From positions 1 to 64,000 of the forward strand of contig JAJFKU010000073.1 of NCBI GenBank assembly GCA_021773035.1: a stretch of DNA of 64,000 bases, given 5' to 3'. The position numbers and the translations under genes are program-made. The stretch is from Woeseiaceae bacterium. GTDB taxonomy: Bacteria; Pseudomonadota; Gammaproteobacteria; Steroidobacterales; Woeseiaceae. Under the pieces are notes generated by a model. That model ran no database searches and was not told the origin of the DNA. It saw nothing but the letters and a program-made list of their open reading frames with translations. Positions 8,722 to 18,779 of this stretch are shown in pieces. The stretch's first letter is position 1, and each line of letters starts with the position of its first letter.

Positions 8722-9405
8722 ATGTCATTAAAATCAAGGCTATTGGCGACGGGCCTTTTCCTGATTGGCGCCAGTATGGCCGCTTCTGCAGACGATACGA
8801 TGGATGTATGCGGTATGTCCATAGAAGGGGTGAACACCTTCATGTCGAAGGATGAGGTAAGCGCCAAGTTGACGGATGCAGGATATCGCCTGAGTCTCGA
8901 TAGCGCGGACACCTCGCACAGGCCGCACAAGCCGTACGCGTATGAGGCCCTCAGGTTTGAGACGATGGATCGCCAACCGAACGATAGTTTTGTTATCCGG
9001 ATCGAATGGTCTGGACAATCGAGCGACAAGGGTAACCGGGTATCGGCTCAGTACGCCTTGCCGAATGACCCGGACCGAAGGCCAGCCTATGACGACTTTC
9101 TTCGTTCTACAATCACCGACTATTGCGCCAATATGGAACCAAAACATCGAGCGGCTGCGCCGCCACCGCGGCAACGCCCGCGATCCGAATCACGGCGCGG
9201 TCGATCGGGAAGAAGAGGGACGCCTGGGTTCTGTGAGCGGGCGCTACAAGGAGAATTTGATAGCACCTCTAACGGCTACATTCTATTGCCCGGGCCTGGT
9301 CTGAGATATGACGACGAACAGGGTTGTGCGGTTTCGTACCAAAGCGCCGGCGCAAAGGGCTTCTCTAGTGTATTGGCTGTAGTGATTGAAGGCCCGAGTG
9401 AGTAA
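8722..9405 (+). CDS. Exported hypothetical protein
   Basis: Signal peptide MSLKSRLLATGLFLIGASMAASA; 227 aa. Confidence 0.6.
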   Translation: MSLKSRLLATGLFLIGASMAASADDTMDVCGMSIEGVNTFMSKDEVSAKLTDAGYRLSLDSADTSHRPHKPYAYEALRFETMDRQPNDSFVIRIEWSGQSSDKGNRVSAQYALPNDPDRRPAYDDFLRSTITDYCANMEPKHRAAAPPPRQRPRSESRRGRSGRRGTPGFCERALQGEFDSTSNGYILLPGPGLRYDDEQGCAVSYQSAGAKGFSSVLAVVIEGPSE

Positions 9406-9559
9406 CCAGGGGTTTCCGAAAGGCCGCTTGAAATCGCAGTCAGTATTCGGTGACATTCCTGCTGGAACGATCAGATCGAGTAACCAGAACTGAGCTACTG
9501 TTAACATCACCTTGCGAGCACTGCCGATAATCTGAGAGAAATTCCCGAGGAAACACTCA

Positions 9560-9760
9560 ATGGACTCACCAGATTGGTTTTTTGAGACGTTCGGTTGGAT
9601 CTTTACTTTGACGCCGATGGGCTGGGTTGGTCTGCTTGTTGCAATTCTGGTGGCTCGCATAGTTCTGAGGTTCCTGTGGTACCTATTCTTTCCGGAGAGT
9701 TTCAGGGCCCACAGGGAAAGACGTCGAATAGCCAGAGCTGAACAAGAGAGTGATTTCTGA
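9560..9760 (+). CDS. Small hypothetical membrane protein
   Basis: 66 aa with a single TM. Confidence 0.45.
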   Translation: MDSPDWFFETFGWIFTLTPMGWVGLLVAILVARIVLRFLWYLFFPESFRAHRERRRIARAEQESDF

Positions 9761-9855
9761 CTTAGCTGCGGGCCACCGACGGTGCAAGATATTTCACCGG
9801 GTATCTGCACATCCGGGTGTTCGTCCAGTCTTCGAGAAGCGACTCGAACACATCG

Positions 9856-10566
9856 TTACCTCAGCGCGACTTGCACGCCGTTTTCGCGCAGAACCTCTAT
9901 CTCTGAGTCTCGCCAACCCTTTTTCGTCAGGACGACCAGACGTAAGTTCCTCAATTCGGTCAGGAAGCGCAGATCACCGTCTTCGGTTCGGATAGTGGGA
10001 AGACTGAGGTACTCCAGAGACTGAACCGCCTCGAAGTGCCTGATTGTCTGAACTGTCGTGACTTTGGTCGATACGATCTTGACTGCTCTTATTGAGGGTA
10101 AGTCGTTCTCCGAAAAGCAGGAAAAGTCACAACTAGCGGGGGAAACACCGAGTTCCAACGATACTAGTTTAGGTGAGTGCACTAACGGCACGAGCGACCT
10201 TTCCCCCATCAAATGGGATATGCATAAGTATTCCAACTGCTGAAGTGAGGCGATCGGGCTCAAGTTCCTGGCACTTAGCTTCCCGATGCACAGTCTTTTT
10301 AGCCAGGTCATCCGGCAAATCGCATCCAGCAACGACTGCGGATTGGCTCCGGTCCACGATACCAGGTACTTTAAGCTTGAAAGCGTCGGCAATACCTTTG
10401 CCCACTCCTTCCTGTCACCTGACCCGAAACCCAGGAACAGCCCCTGCAGTTTGGATAGATGTTCGTCTCCGAGGTTCGCTTCATCGTCAACGAATTCGGC
10501 CACGTTCCAATCATGCCAGTAGCCGATCAGGTCCTTCGGAACTTCAAGAATCGCGTCTCTATTCAT
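9856..10566 (-). CDS. Hypothetical leucine-rich-repeat-like protein
   Basis: Repeating L..L..L patterns (LSSLKYLVS, LQQLEYLCIS, PKLVSLELG, VQSLEYLSL, LRNLRLVVL). ATG at 10566; the ORF extends to 10593. Confidence 0.5.
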   Translation of the reverse strand: MNRDAILEVPKDLIGYWHDWNVAEFVDDEANLGDEHLSKLQGLFLGFGSGDRKEWAKVLPTLSSLKYLVSWTGANPQSLLDAICRMTWLKRLCIGKLSARNLSPIASLQQLEYLCISHLMGERSLVPLVHSPKLVSLELGVSPASCDFSCFSENDLPSIRAVKIVSTKVTTVQTIRHFEAVQSLEYLSLPTIRTEDGDLRFLTELRNLRLVVLTKKGWRDSEIEVLRENGVQVALR

Positions 10567-10810
10567 TACCCACCGGACGAAAAAATCAATCAACCTGCGC
10601 GATAAGCTTTATTGGATTTCCATAGGGTGCTTTCAGCATATCTGGATAAACTCCTCGATCTGACCGGGCTTTCCCGAATTTCGACCAATCATCGCGATTG
10701 CCGAACACAACCTTGACCCGGCACCACCTTGTTGCGACGGTCTGTTTTGGTCAGCATTGGTCGGTCGCGGGTAGCAAGTCTGTGTCAGAACTTATCGGTC
10801 ACATTGCTAT

Positions 10811-11311
10811 TCACTTTGAGAAATCACAATTCGCATCTACGAACTCGCGTAATGCTGGCGCCCTCCCGCCCCTGATCTCATGCCAGTGCGCAATCACGCC
10901 ATCATTGGATCCAATTAGCGAACACGTATCGTGCGTGTAGTACTCAACGTAGTCCGCATCTACCAGGCCATTCTGAACAAACTTCATGTTGATCTCCTGG
11001 ATATTCAACGCATAGTTGAAGAGCCGTCGAAACTTGATTTTGCCCTTGTCGTTCAGTGACCTGTAATCCCTCAGACCCTTGCCCCATACTCGAGCTGCAT
11101 CTTCGTCTGTAAGCAGAATCGCGACGAGATCGTTGACATCACCGAGGTAGGTCGCAGCCGCTTCTGCTTCTGCGATGTCGTTGCCGCGCTTCAGTTCATA
11201 TCCGAGGAACATAATTGACAACACCAACGCAACAAGACCGACTATTTCAACGACTTTTTGGTTATCCATTAAGCGAAATCCTGTAACAAGACTATCAACA
11301 CACAAAGCCAA
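10811..11311 (-). CDS. Hypothetical membrane-anchored protein
   Basis: MDNQKVVEIVGLVALVLSIMFLGYELKRGNDIAEAEAA; N-terminal TM then helical soluble domain. Confidence 0.6.
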   Translation of the reverse strand: MALCVDSLVTGFRLMDNQKVVEIVGLVALVLSIMFLGYELKRGNDIAEAEAAATYLGDVNDLVAILLTDEDAARVWGKGLRDYRSLNDKGKIKFRRLFNYALNIQEINMKFVQNGLVDADYVEYYTHDTCSLIGSNDGVIAHWHEIRGGRAPALREFVDANCDFSK

Positions 11312-11342
11312 CTAGAGCAGCCGCATTCGTCTGCGGTTGGCA

Positions 11343-11543
11343 TCAGGTTGTCTCACTGTCTTTTGACCGCTTCGACGGAACGGCGAGCATCACACCACCC
11401 GCGAAAACAATAAGCGCACCAAACAAAGAAAAGACTGTGCCAAAGAACTGGTCTGAATAAGCTGCGATGGCGAATCCCACTACTACTACAAGAAACCCTG
11501 CAAGCGTTACCCACAAAGGTTTCGTTTGATTCCGGTCAATCAC
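11343..11543 (-). CDS. Small hypothetical membrane protein (2 TM)
   Basis: 66 aa, two hydrophobic segments. Confidence 0.45.
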   Translation of the reverse strand: MIDRNQTKPLWVTLAGFLVVVVGFAIAAYSDQFFGTVFSLFGALIVFAGGVMLAVPSKRSKDSETT

Positions 11544-11581
11544 ATCTTCACTCCCACGAGCGGTGTGTTTGGGAGAAGGCG

Positions 11582-12085
11582 CTACTGCGTCTTCTCCTTT
11601 GCTTCGAATGCCATAATTTTCTGCGTGAAGTCCTTTGCAAGATCGTTCGGCAACGGAAAGGTCAGATGATACTGAGAGAATTTCCAGCCATTCACAGTCA
11701 TTACCAGAACCCCGGTGCCCCGGCTGGTGCCATAATTCTCGCTGTCCAGCACTTCATCAAACCACGCAGTTTGCCGGTCGGCGGAAACAAAAATGTTGCG
11801 GTCGCGTTTGTGGTAAACCCAACCCTGCCCCTTATCGAAAATGGGCATGGAATAGGCTTTAAACTGATCCAGTGTCCAGCGTTCGCTGACATCGGTACCG
11901 ATAAAGACAGCATCGGTGTCGTAGAGAGAGAAATAATCTTCTCCTCTGGCCTCGGCCGCATACTGATGCAGCAGATTCAGCACCTGGTTAACGGCGGCTT
12001 TATCGCTGGACAAGCCCTCTGCCTTTACAACCAGGCTAAAAGCCAACATCAAAACACCCACGCTCAACACCGCGACTTTCTTCAT
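11582..12085 (-). CDS. Exported SnoaL/DUF4440-like (NTF2-fold) protein
   Basis: MKKVAVLSVGVLMLAFSLVVKA signal peptide; body with YDTDAVFIGTDVSERW...W.FSQYHLTF pattern. Confidence 0.65.
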   Translation of the reverse strand: MKKVAVLSVGVLMLAFSLVVKAEGLSSDKAAVNQVLNLLHQYAAEARGEDYFSLYDTDAVFIGTDVSERWTLDQFKAYSMPIFDKGQGWVYHKRDRNIFVSADRQTAWFDEVLDSENYGTSRGTGVLVMTVNGWKFSQYHLTFPLPNDLAKDFTQKIMAFEAKEKTQ

Positions 12086-12144
12086 CGTGAACTCAACTCC
12101 GTTACCCTGATTGACATTACCACGTTCCCCTTCCCTCACGCCTG

Positions 12145-12588
12145 CTATACAGCCAACAGCGACTTTACTGTCAACCCGAACAGCACGAACAACAGCAGCA
12201 CACTGAGAATAAACGCACGAAGACGAACCGGGACATAGTTGCTGCTCACATGCACATAAGCATGCACATAGCGCGCAGTGACGAACAACCATGCGACACT
12301 CAACACGATCTTGTCGACCGCATCCAGATTGGCGAGCACGATACACAAGACGTAAAAGATGACCGGAAACTGGAACTGATTCGCAAGGTTCTTGGACGTC
12401 AACACAGTGGCCTTACTCCAGGCCTCGTTATCCATTGCCGCCTTCTCACGATCAAAATTGCCCGACCGCACATCCTTGCTTTTACGCATGCCGTTGAGCA
12501 CCAGGACAACAAGGGGAATCAAAATCTGCGCTAACATCGGCCAGTAAATCAGGTAATTTTCCATCTTGGAGTCCAGTGAATATCTCAA
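12145..12588 (-). CDS. MAPEG-family membrane protein
   Basis: Four TM; NQFQFPVIFYVLCIVL and AWLFVTARYVHAYVHVSSNYVPVR. Confidence 0.75.
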   Translation of the reverse strand: MRYSLDSKMENYLIYWPMLAQILIPLVVLVLNGMRKSKDVRSGNFDREKAAMDNEAWSKATVLTSKNLANQFQFPVIFYVLCIVLANLDAVDKIVLSVAWLFVTARYVHAYVHVSSNYVPVRLRAFILSVLLLFVLFGLTVKSLLAV

Positions 12589-12615
12589 GGATCAGGAGCG
12601 GAAACGATACGCTGC

Positions 12616-13422
12616 TCAGACGGTCGCAGCAACCGCCGCCCGGTCGATGAGTGTGAGCAACTGCCTCCGTTCCGCTGCGACATCGTAGCCCAATCGCGCT
12701 ACGGCAACCGGAAACACCCATGGTTCTACGTCGCTCGCACTCAACTTACCCAAACGCCGATATCGGCTGGTGTAGGACCAGTGAAAAAGCGAACGCCCGA
12801 TACCTACTGCGGCGCGAGTGCGCAACGGTGCGCCAGGATGAGCAGCACCCAAACGAAGAATCAGTGAAGTGAGCAAGTAGTCGGCAACCGGGTTCCCTAT
12901 GCTCGCGGTTGTCCAGTCAATAACAGTAGCGACATCATCGCCGACCAGTATGTTATCGGGATGAAAATCACCATGACAGACCGCCGTGCCATCGGGCAAT
13001 TCGTGCAGTCTTGCCTGTGCGGCACGCCGTTGCCTATCCGGTAACCTGGCACGCGTAATCAGATGATCGAGTTGTTCGCGTTGTGGCGGCAACTCATCGA
13101 CACGACGGCGGTGAATCGCCAGGTGAAGCTCTGCCAGCAGGCGCCCGTGCGCCCTCAGCTTCCAGGGCTTCGTACTGAGTAGCTTGAGCATCGGGTTTCC
13201 GTAAACCCGATCAAATACAATTCCTGTCCTGCCCTCGAATTCAACAATTCCGTGCATACGAGGTGTGGCTAGCCCCGCTTCATACACCAGCTGACTGGCA
13301 CGCGCCTCGGCCTCGATGAGTTCGATATCACGCCCGGCCGAAAACAGTTTTACTACCTGCGAATCGGGCCAGGCGAAAACCTCGGCTAATCGCCCCTTGG
13401 CGATCGGGCGCGGACTCTCCAT
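12616..13422 (-). CDS. APH-family (aminoglycoside/choline kinase-like) phosphotransferase
   Basis: CHGDFHPDNILV and VIDWTTASIGNPVADY. Confidence 0.85.
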   Translation of the reverse strand: MESPRPIAKGRLAEVFAWPDSQVVKLFSAGRDIELIEAEARASQLVYEAGLATPRMHGIVEFEGRTGIVFDRVYGNPMLKLLSTKPWKLRAHGRLLAELHLAIHRRRVDELPPQREQLDHLITRARLPDRQRRAAQARLHELPDGTAVCHGDFHPDNILVGDDVATVIDWTTASIGNPVADYLLTSLILRLGAAHPGAPLRTRAAVGIGRSLFHWSYTSRYRRLGKLSASDVEPWVFPVAVARLGYDVAAERRQLLTLIDRAAVAATV

Positions 13423-13435
13423 CACACCAGCGATC

Positions 13436-13942
13436 CTAGTACAGCCATCGCCGGTATTCCGGAGACTCGTCAATCATCTCATCGAACAACCAGACCATCC
13501 TGTCAAGAAACCAGCTCTTACCCATCAGGACCAGGCATGCGCCAAGCAATGTTGATGTCATCTCCATTTTGATCAGACCAAAGAGCAGCACCACGCCGCC
13601 AAGGGCGGTCAAGACGTTAAGAACACGAATGGCCCTGCTTTGGTGCTCCGGTATCGGTATCTGACCGGGGTTCAACCAGACCCGCTCGCCGAGCACTGCT
13701 TTTGATGCCCAGTGATCCGTCGTTTCCGGGCGGCTGAAGACCCGCGGGTTGAGCCAGATCCAGACCGCCACAACCAACACCAGCGCCAAGGACCACCATC
13801 CAATCCACACCCGGCTCCATATCGTCGCAATCAGGAGCGGCATGGCCGCATACCGCGTCCATACGCTCCACGGATTCGCATGCCGCTCCCAAACCTGCGG
13901 AGACATACTGAACATGCTCGCCATTTTGTGTTCAAAACCCAT
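13436..13942 (-). CDS. DUF6653-type membrane protein
   Basis: HANPWSVWTRY...WLNPRVFSRP...WASKAVLGERVWL. Confidence 0.6.
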   Translation of the reverse strand: MGFEHKMASMFSMSPQVWERHANPWSVWTRYAAMPLLIATIWSRVWIGWWSLALVLVVAVWIWLNPRVFSRPETTDHWASKAVLGERVWLNPGQIPIPEHQSRAIRVLNVLTALGGVVLLFGLIKMEMTSTLLGACLVLMGKSWFLDRMVWLFDEMIDESPEYRRWLY

Positions 13943-14009
13943 CGTTGTTCCCCATCTATACGCGAAACTCGCTGGCCGAGCTGTCAGTGCTTCGGATTGT
14001 CTGCTGCAT

Positions 14010-14735
14010 TCAGAAGTTCAAACGCATCGACAGTGCGCCGGTAGCTTCGTCCGACTGCTGCCACGATACACCAAGCTCGATATTTTCAGACAGCGAAAAG
14101 CGCATACCCAGACCGAACTGCTCGTCGCTCGCGAGGCCAACACCGTCAGCCATTACTCTCATGCGACCGCTATTGCTGCCGGACGCCGACACGAACCACT
14201 CAAGGCTGTCGCTGATCTGAGTGACAATCCCAAAACGCCACAAAAGACCTGATTTACTGATATCTCTGCCGTCGTAGGTAACGGAGCCGTTGCCGGAAGA
14301 CAAATCAAGTTGGATCGGTTGCAAATCCGTCGTTCTCTTTCGGAGCGATAATTCTGTTTCTAGAACCACGCGCTCGGACAACGGCATAGCAAGGCCGAAA
14401 CCAGCGCTGAAGGTACGTGAAGCGGTATCTTGAACCGTGAGCAGCCGTTCGTTCAGATCGGTGATGAAGATGTCGTAGTCCGCTTTGTAGGCTTCCGCGT
14501 CTGCGACGAAGTAGAGATACCTGCCCATTGGCCAACGAACAGACAGCCCGGCACCGCCACCTACATCGCCGGCGATACCAGCACTGAAAGGTGTGTAATC
14601 GAAGTCGGCATCGTTGTTGATGTATTTCCCGACGATACGCGCCTCGACGTATCCTCCATCCGCATTCGCAGCGGCCGCTAGTGGTAGCAACACCAGGCAA
14701 AGCGCCAATCTGGTCACACTGTTTCTTATCTTCAT
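14010..14735 (-). CDS. Outer-membrane beta-barrel-like protein
   Basis: Signal peptide, alternating beta pattern, terminal GALSMRLNF. Confidence 0.6.
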   Translation of the reverse strand: MKIRNSVTRLALCLVLLPLAAAANADGGYVEARIVGKYINNDADFDYTPFSAGIAGDVGGGAGLSVRWPMGRYLYFVADAEAYKADYDIFITDLNERLLTVQDTASRTFSAGFGLAMPLSERVVLETELSLRKRTTDLQPIQLDLSSGNGSVTYDGRDISKSGLLWRFGIVTQISDSLEWFVSASGSNSGRMRVMADGVGLASDEQFGLGMRFSLSENIELGVSWQQSDEATGALSMRLNF

Positions 14736-14951
14736 GTTCGTCTCCTGTATTTAGAAAAGTCACCACGCCGGTGGCAGTAATTTGGTGACGCGATATTGCT
14801 TGGTAACAGCGGCAGATTTCCGTGCTATTGGGTGAACTGCTACACCAGCTCGGGAACTGCACCAAGTCGCAGGGCTTTGGAAGTACACTATGGAAAAGCA
14901 GCTACCGACAGGACCACACATGCATTCCGCCGGCTATCGAGACGACGACAG

Positions 14952-16703
14952 ATGAAGCGTTCACGACACACGACCGCCTTCGCGTCCATAATGAGCATCG
15001 TCATGTTGTTGACGACGGCTCCCGGTCTCTCGGAGGACGAACTCGACCAAGCCAGTGGTGCCGCAGAACCGTTCGCCGAAGCAGCGCAGCTATCCTATCT
15101 GCTCAGCGATGCAGCGACCCCGGCCGACTTACGCAGAGAGAATGGCCAGTGGAAGGCCTTTGACCGCGAGCTCCTGATTCAGCAATCGGGAATCTACTGG
15201 CTGAAATGGACGATCACTATCGCCAATTTTCGATCTCCCCAGATACTGAGGATGGAAAGCCTCATGGCTTACGATCTGTTCTGGGACGATCGGCTGCTGA
15301 TGCAAAATGGTGTACCCGGCCTCGGCGATGCCGAGGTACCGGGAAAACGCACCGTCTACGTATTCATGCCGGACAATAGTTATGACGACGGCGAGCACAC
15401 TCTGCTGCTGCGCGTATCCAGCGAGCATTGGGGCTATCGCGGCGCGCTTTTTGAACACACGAACCGAGTGATTCATCAGTTGTCATTTTTTGACCACGGT
15501 GGTTATGAGGACAACATCGAGTACGACGAAGCACTCACAGTGGGCTTTGGTGGTGCCAACTTCTTTGTGGGTCTGTACTTCATAATCATGTTCTTCGGCC
15601 GCCGCGAGCGGATGGCCTATCTGTTGTGCGCCATCTGCAGTGTCGCTGTATTTGGTGTCGGCATTCTCGACTCGTCTGCCGACCTGTACAACTACGACTA
15701 CGATTGGCACTACCCGATCTGGCTGGGGCTTGCCATCGCCGTCACGGCGATATTCGTATTGCTGCCGCTCATTTTTCTTGTTCATTTCAATCTGCGACGG
15801 AAGGCAATCTGGATAGCCCTGTTACTTTTATTGGCCACATCCGCGCTTGTACTGGCGCCGTATGAAAATATCGGTACCTGGGCAATCGGCGGCTCTCTCA
15901 TGCTGTCGCTGGCAATCACCGCTGTTGCTGCATGGCATAAGCAACGAGCAGCCATTTGGTCGGCAATTGGGTTGATACTTTGTGCAGTGGCAATGATCGC
16001 AAATGCGAACCTCTTCTATCCGACATTCTCGCTGCTCATGCTGCTAATTCTTGCAACGCTGGTCATGCAGGACCGCTGGGATCGCGAGAATTTTCATGCC
16101 GCTGGCTTACTGGCGAGCCAACTCGAGGCACAGCTGCTTCGCAAGAATATACAACCTCACTTCCTTATGAACTCACTAACCAACGTATTGGAATGGGTTG
16201 AAGTTGCGCCAGACCGGGCGGCTGCATTTATCGAGTTACTCGCCGAAGAGTTTCGCCTGTTCAATCGCATTGCAAACAAGAAGGATATCTCCATCGAAGA
16301 AGAGTTGCGCTTGTGCCAGCTACACCTGGACATTATGGGCTATCGACTGAGAAAGTCGTTCCGCCTGAGCATCGACATCCAGGACCCGCAGCGTCGCGTG
16401 CCGCCGGCAGTTTTCCACACGCTGTGCGAAAACGGTATCAGCCACAATCGCTACTCTGAAGACAACATTGTTTTTGGTATTGAAGAAACCACGCCAGACA
16501 GCGGTACGATACAATATCGCTTCACGACGCCGCTGGAGAAAGCGAAGCTCCAGACAGGCAACGCGGCAGGCTCTGGAACCGGTATGAAGTACATCAAGTC
16601 CCGATTGGCACAGTCGTTCGGTAGCGAATGGCAGCTCTATGCGCATAAGGACAGGGACTGCTGGGTAACGGATATCACCATTCCGGCCGCGGCCAGGAAG
16701 TAA
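14952..16703 (+). CDS. LytS/YehU-type GHKL sensor histidine kinase with 7TM region
   Basis: Multiple TM, IQPHFLMNSLTNVLEWVEVAPDRAAAFIELLAEEFRLF H-box, degenerate ATPase with GSGTGMKYIKSRL. Confidence 0.8.
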   Translation: MKRSRHTTAFASIMSIVMLLTTAPGLSEDELDQASGAAEPFAEAAQLSYLLSDAATPADLRRENGQWKAFDRELLIQQSGIYWLKWTITIANFRSPQILRMESLMAYDLFWDDRLLMQNGVPGLGDAEVPGKRTVYVFMPDNSYDDGEHTLLLRVSSEHWGYRGALFEHTNRVIHQLSFFDHGGYEDNIEYDEALTVGFGGANFFVGLYFIIMFFGRRERMAYLLCAICSVAVFGVGILDSSADLYNYDYDWHYPIWLGLAIAVTAIFVLLPLIFLVHFNLRRKAIWIALLLLLATSALVLAPYENIGTWAIGGSLMLSLAITAVAAWHKQRAAIWSAIGLILCAVAMIANANLFYPTFSLLMLLILATLVMQDRWDRENFHAAGLLASQLEAQLLRKNIQPHFLMNSLTNVLEWVEVAPDRAAAFIELLAEEFRLFNRIANKKDISIEEELRLCQLHLDIMGYRLRKSFRLSIDIQDPQRRVPPAVFHTLCENGISHNRYSEDNIVFGIEETTPDSGTIQYRFTTPLEKAKLQTGNAAGSGTGMKYIKSRLAQSFGSEWQLYAHKDRDCWVTDITIPAAARK

Positions 16704-16708
16704 CGACT

Positions 16709-17407
16709 TTGCATATCGTAATTGTTGAAGACGAGCCGGCGATAGCGGAAAGAATTGAACGCCTGACCAGAGAAATCCTGGAGTCGAAGGTTGATCGTAT
16801 CAGGCATTTCCCCGATGTCGACAGCGCCATCGAGCACATCAGCGAAAACGCGACGGACCTTCTGATGCTGGATCTGAAGCTTACCGGTCGCAGCGGTTTT
16901 GACGTACTTCGCGATACGGCCGCCCAATCGTATCAAACCATCATCATTTCCGCCTATTCCGATCAGGCGATTACGGCGTTCGAGTGGGGCGTGCTTGATT
17001 TCGTCAACAAACCCTTCGCCCGGGCACGACTCGAGAGTGCGTTGCTGCGTTTTGTGGATACAGAGAACCGAGCGAATATCGCTGCTCGCTACCTGTCCGT
17101 GAAGAAGGGTCGTGAACTCGAAGTCATAGATATCGAAGACCTCGTCTATGTGGCCGGCATGGACAACTACTCAGAACTCGTATTGACGGACGGCCGAAAA
17201 CGTTTGCACGACAAGTCTCTCGCCAAGTTACAAATGGTATTGCCACCGGTGTTCTTCCGCATACATAAATCGTACATCGTGCGTATGAACCGCGTAAAAA
17301 AAATGCACACACACCGCGGCGGCCGCTATGAGCTTGAACTTGAAGACGGCACCGTGCTACCGGTCGGCCGGACGCGTTACAAAGAAGTACAGGAGCTGTT
17401 TATATAG
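16709..17407 (+). CDS. LytTR-family response regulator
   Basis: Receiver (EDEPAI, LMLDLKL, NKPF) plus LytTR domain (FFRIHKSYIVRMNRVKKM...LPVGRTRYKEV). Confidence 0.92.
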   Translation: MHIVIVEDEPAIAERIERLTREILESKVDRIRHFPDVDSAIEHISENATDLLMLDLKLTGRSGFDVLRDTAAQSYQTIIISAYSDQAITAFEWGVLDFVNKPFARARLESALLRFVDTENRANIAARYLSVKKGRELEVIDIEDLVYVAGMDNYSELVLTDGRKRLHDKSLAKLQMVLPPVFFRIHKSYIVRMNRVKKMHTHRGGRYELELEDGTVLPVGRTRYKEVQELFI

Positions 17408-17415
17408 AACGCAGA

Positions 17416-18390
17416 TCAGCCCGCCCCCTTTTCCGCAAGGTATCGTCGAAGCGCCTCATCGAGCGCCTGATCTGCAGGGACATCGACGTCAGGCTGAACA
17501 CCGACCCCCTGCCAGTTGTCGCCTGTGATCGGGTTCACCGACTTTGCCGTTACCGACCAGAGGACAAAATGCGAATGGATAGGAACGTACTGGAACGGAT
17601 GAGCGCCGCCGCCCGATGCTTCGCCTATGATCAGTGCTCGCTTTAGTGCCTGAAGATTGTAGGCAAGTGCTTCGGCTGCCGAAAACGTCCGCGGCGAAAT
17701 CAGCACGTAGACGGGTTTGTTCTTTCCAAAGCGATTTCCCGGAACGTAGGCCTGGGTAAATTGTTGGCTTAGTGTGTCAGTCGGGCGATCGTATATGCCT
17801 GTCAGGGGTTGCAGTTCGGGATCAAACAGATAGCTGGCAACAAGAGTCGCCATATCCCCAATGCCGCCGCCGTTGTTTCTGAGGTCTATGATCAAAGCGT
17901 CCGTGTGTGCAACGACATTCATCGCAGCCACGACAGTTTCCGCACCCATATCGATGGGTGCAAACACGCGCAGGTCGATCAAACCGACATTGCCTTCGAG
18001 ACGCTCGACACCGAAATTCAAATAGGCGCCGTACCAGCGTTCCATCTCGTTCGCAGAAAACGTCTCAGCGCCATCGTCAGATTCCGGCAATCTCTCGGCG
18101 GAGTACTCCACATTCGGATGTCCGTCGCCGGTGAGTTCCTGGAGCATCTCGCTTAGCGCCTCTGCAAAGGCCTGACCAGACGACAACTTGTCGAAAAAAC
18201 CTCCGGCAGACGCGTCTCGCAAAGAGTTCGCTGCGGTTTGACCAAGCGCTGCATCAACGTAGTCGGTTTCGAGATGGGCGATAACCGCTTCGATGACCGC
18301 AACTCTGTCGGTCTGCCGCACGTCATCCGCTGCTGCGGACGAACTGAAGCAAAACAACTGGGCTAAGGACAAGCACAGAATTTGTTTCAT
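17416..18390 (-). CDS. S41-family (C-terminal processing) peptidase, exported
   Basis: ALIIDLRNNGGGIGDMATLVASYLF; PVYVLISPRTFSAAEALAYNLQALKRALIIGEASGGGAHP. Confidence 0.9.
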   Translation of the reverse strand: MKQILCLSLAQLFCFSSSAAADDVRQTDRVAVIEAVIAHLETDYVDAALGQTAANSLRDASAGGFFDKLSSGQAFAEALSEMLQELTGDGHPNVEYSAERLPESDDGAETFSANEMERWYGAYLNFGVERLEGNVGLIDLRVFAPIDMGAETVVAAMNVVAHTDALIIDLRNNGGGIGDMATLVASYLFDPELQPLTGIYDRPTDTLSQQFTQAYVPGNRFGKNKPVYVLISPRTFSAAEALAYNLQALKRALIIGEASGGGAHPFQYVPIHSHFVLWSVTAKSVNPITGDNWQGVGVQPDVDVPADQALDEALRRYLAEKGAG

Positions 18391-18407
18391 CCAGGCACCT
18401 CGGTGTT

Positions 18408-18779
18408 TTACTCTTCGTGCTCCGCTATGCGTGCTGCAAAGGGACGCTCGGACAGAGCAACGATCGCTTCCGCCAACAGTCCGCTAAGCGGCATAGAAAG
18501 TTCGCGATCCAGATGGTCGGCGGCGCGCTGCGTCGCCTTCCAGCGCGCTACGAGGCGCGGTAACAGCCCATGGCCCTTTGCCGTCAGGCTGATCAATCGC
18601 TCACGACTGTCGCTGCCGGTGCGTTGCTCAACCAGCCCCTCTGCCATCATTTTCGAAACGGTCTGGCTGGCTGCCGAATGCGAGATGCTTGAAAGCGCCG
18701 CAATCTCCTTTATCGTCCGGTCGGAGTCGTTTGAAAGCGCTTACATGAATGCAATGAGATTACGAACGCAGGCCTTCAT
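18408..18779 (-). pseudogene. MarR-family regulator interrupted by one in-frame TAA
   Basis: MKACVRNLIAFM*ALSNDSDRTIKEIAALSSISHSAASQTVSKMMAEGLVEQRTGSDSRERLISLTAKG...; the stop is at 18743-18741, same frame as the listed ORF. Confidence 0.65.

Noticed and set aside
14796-14951. N-terminal extension of the sensor kinase ORF
   Set aside because: Sequence before MKRSRHTTAF is not protein-like; ATG at 14952 is followed by a signal/TM segment.
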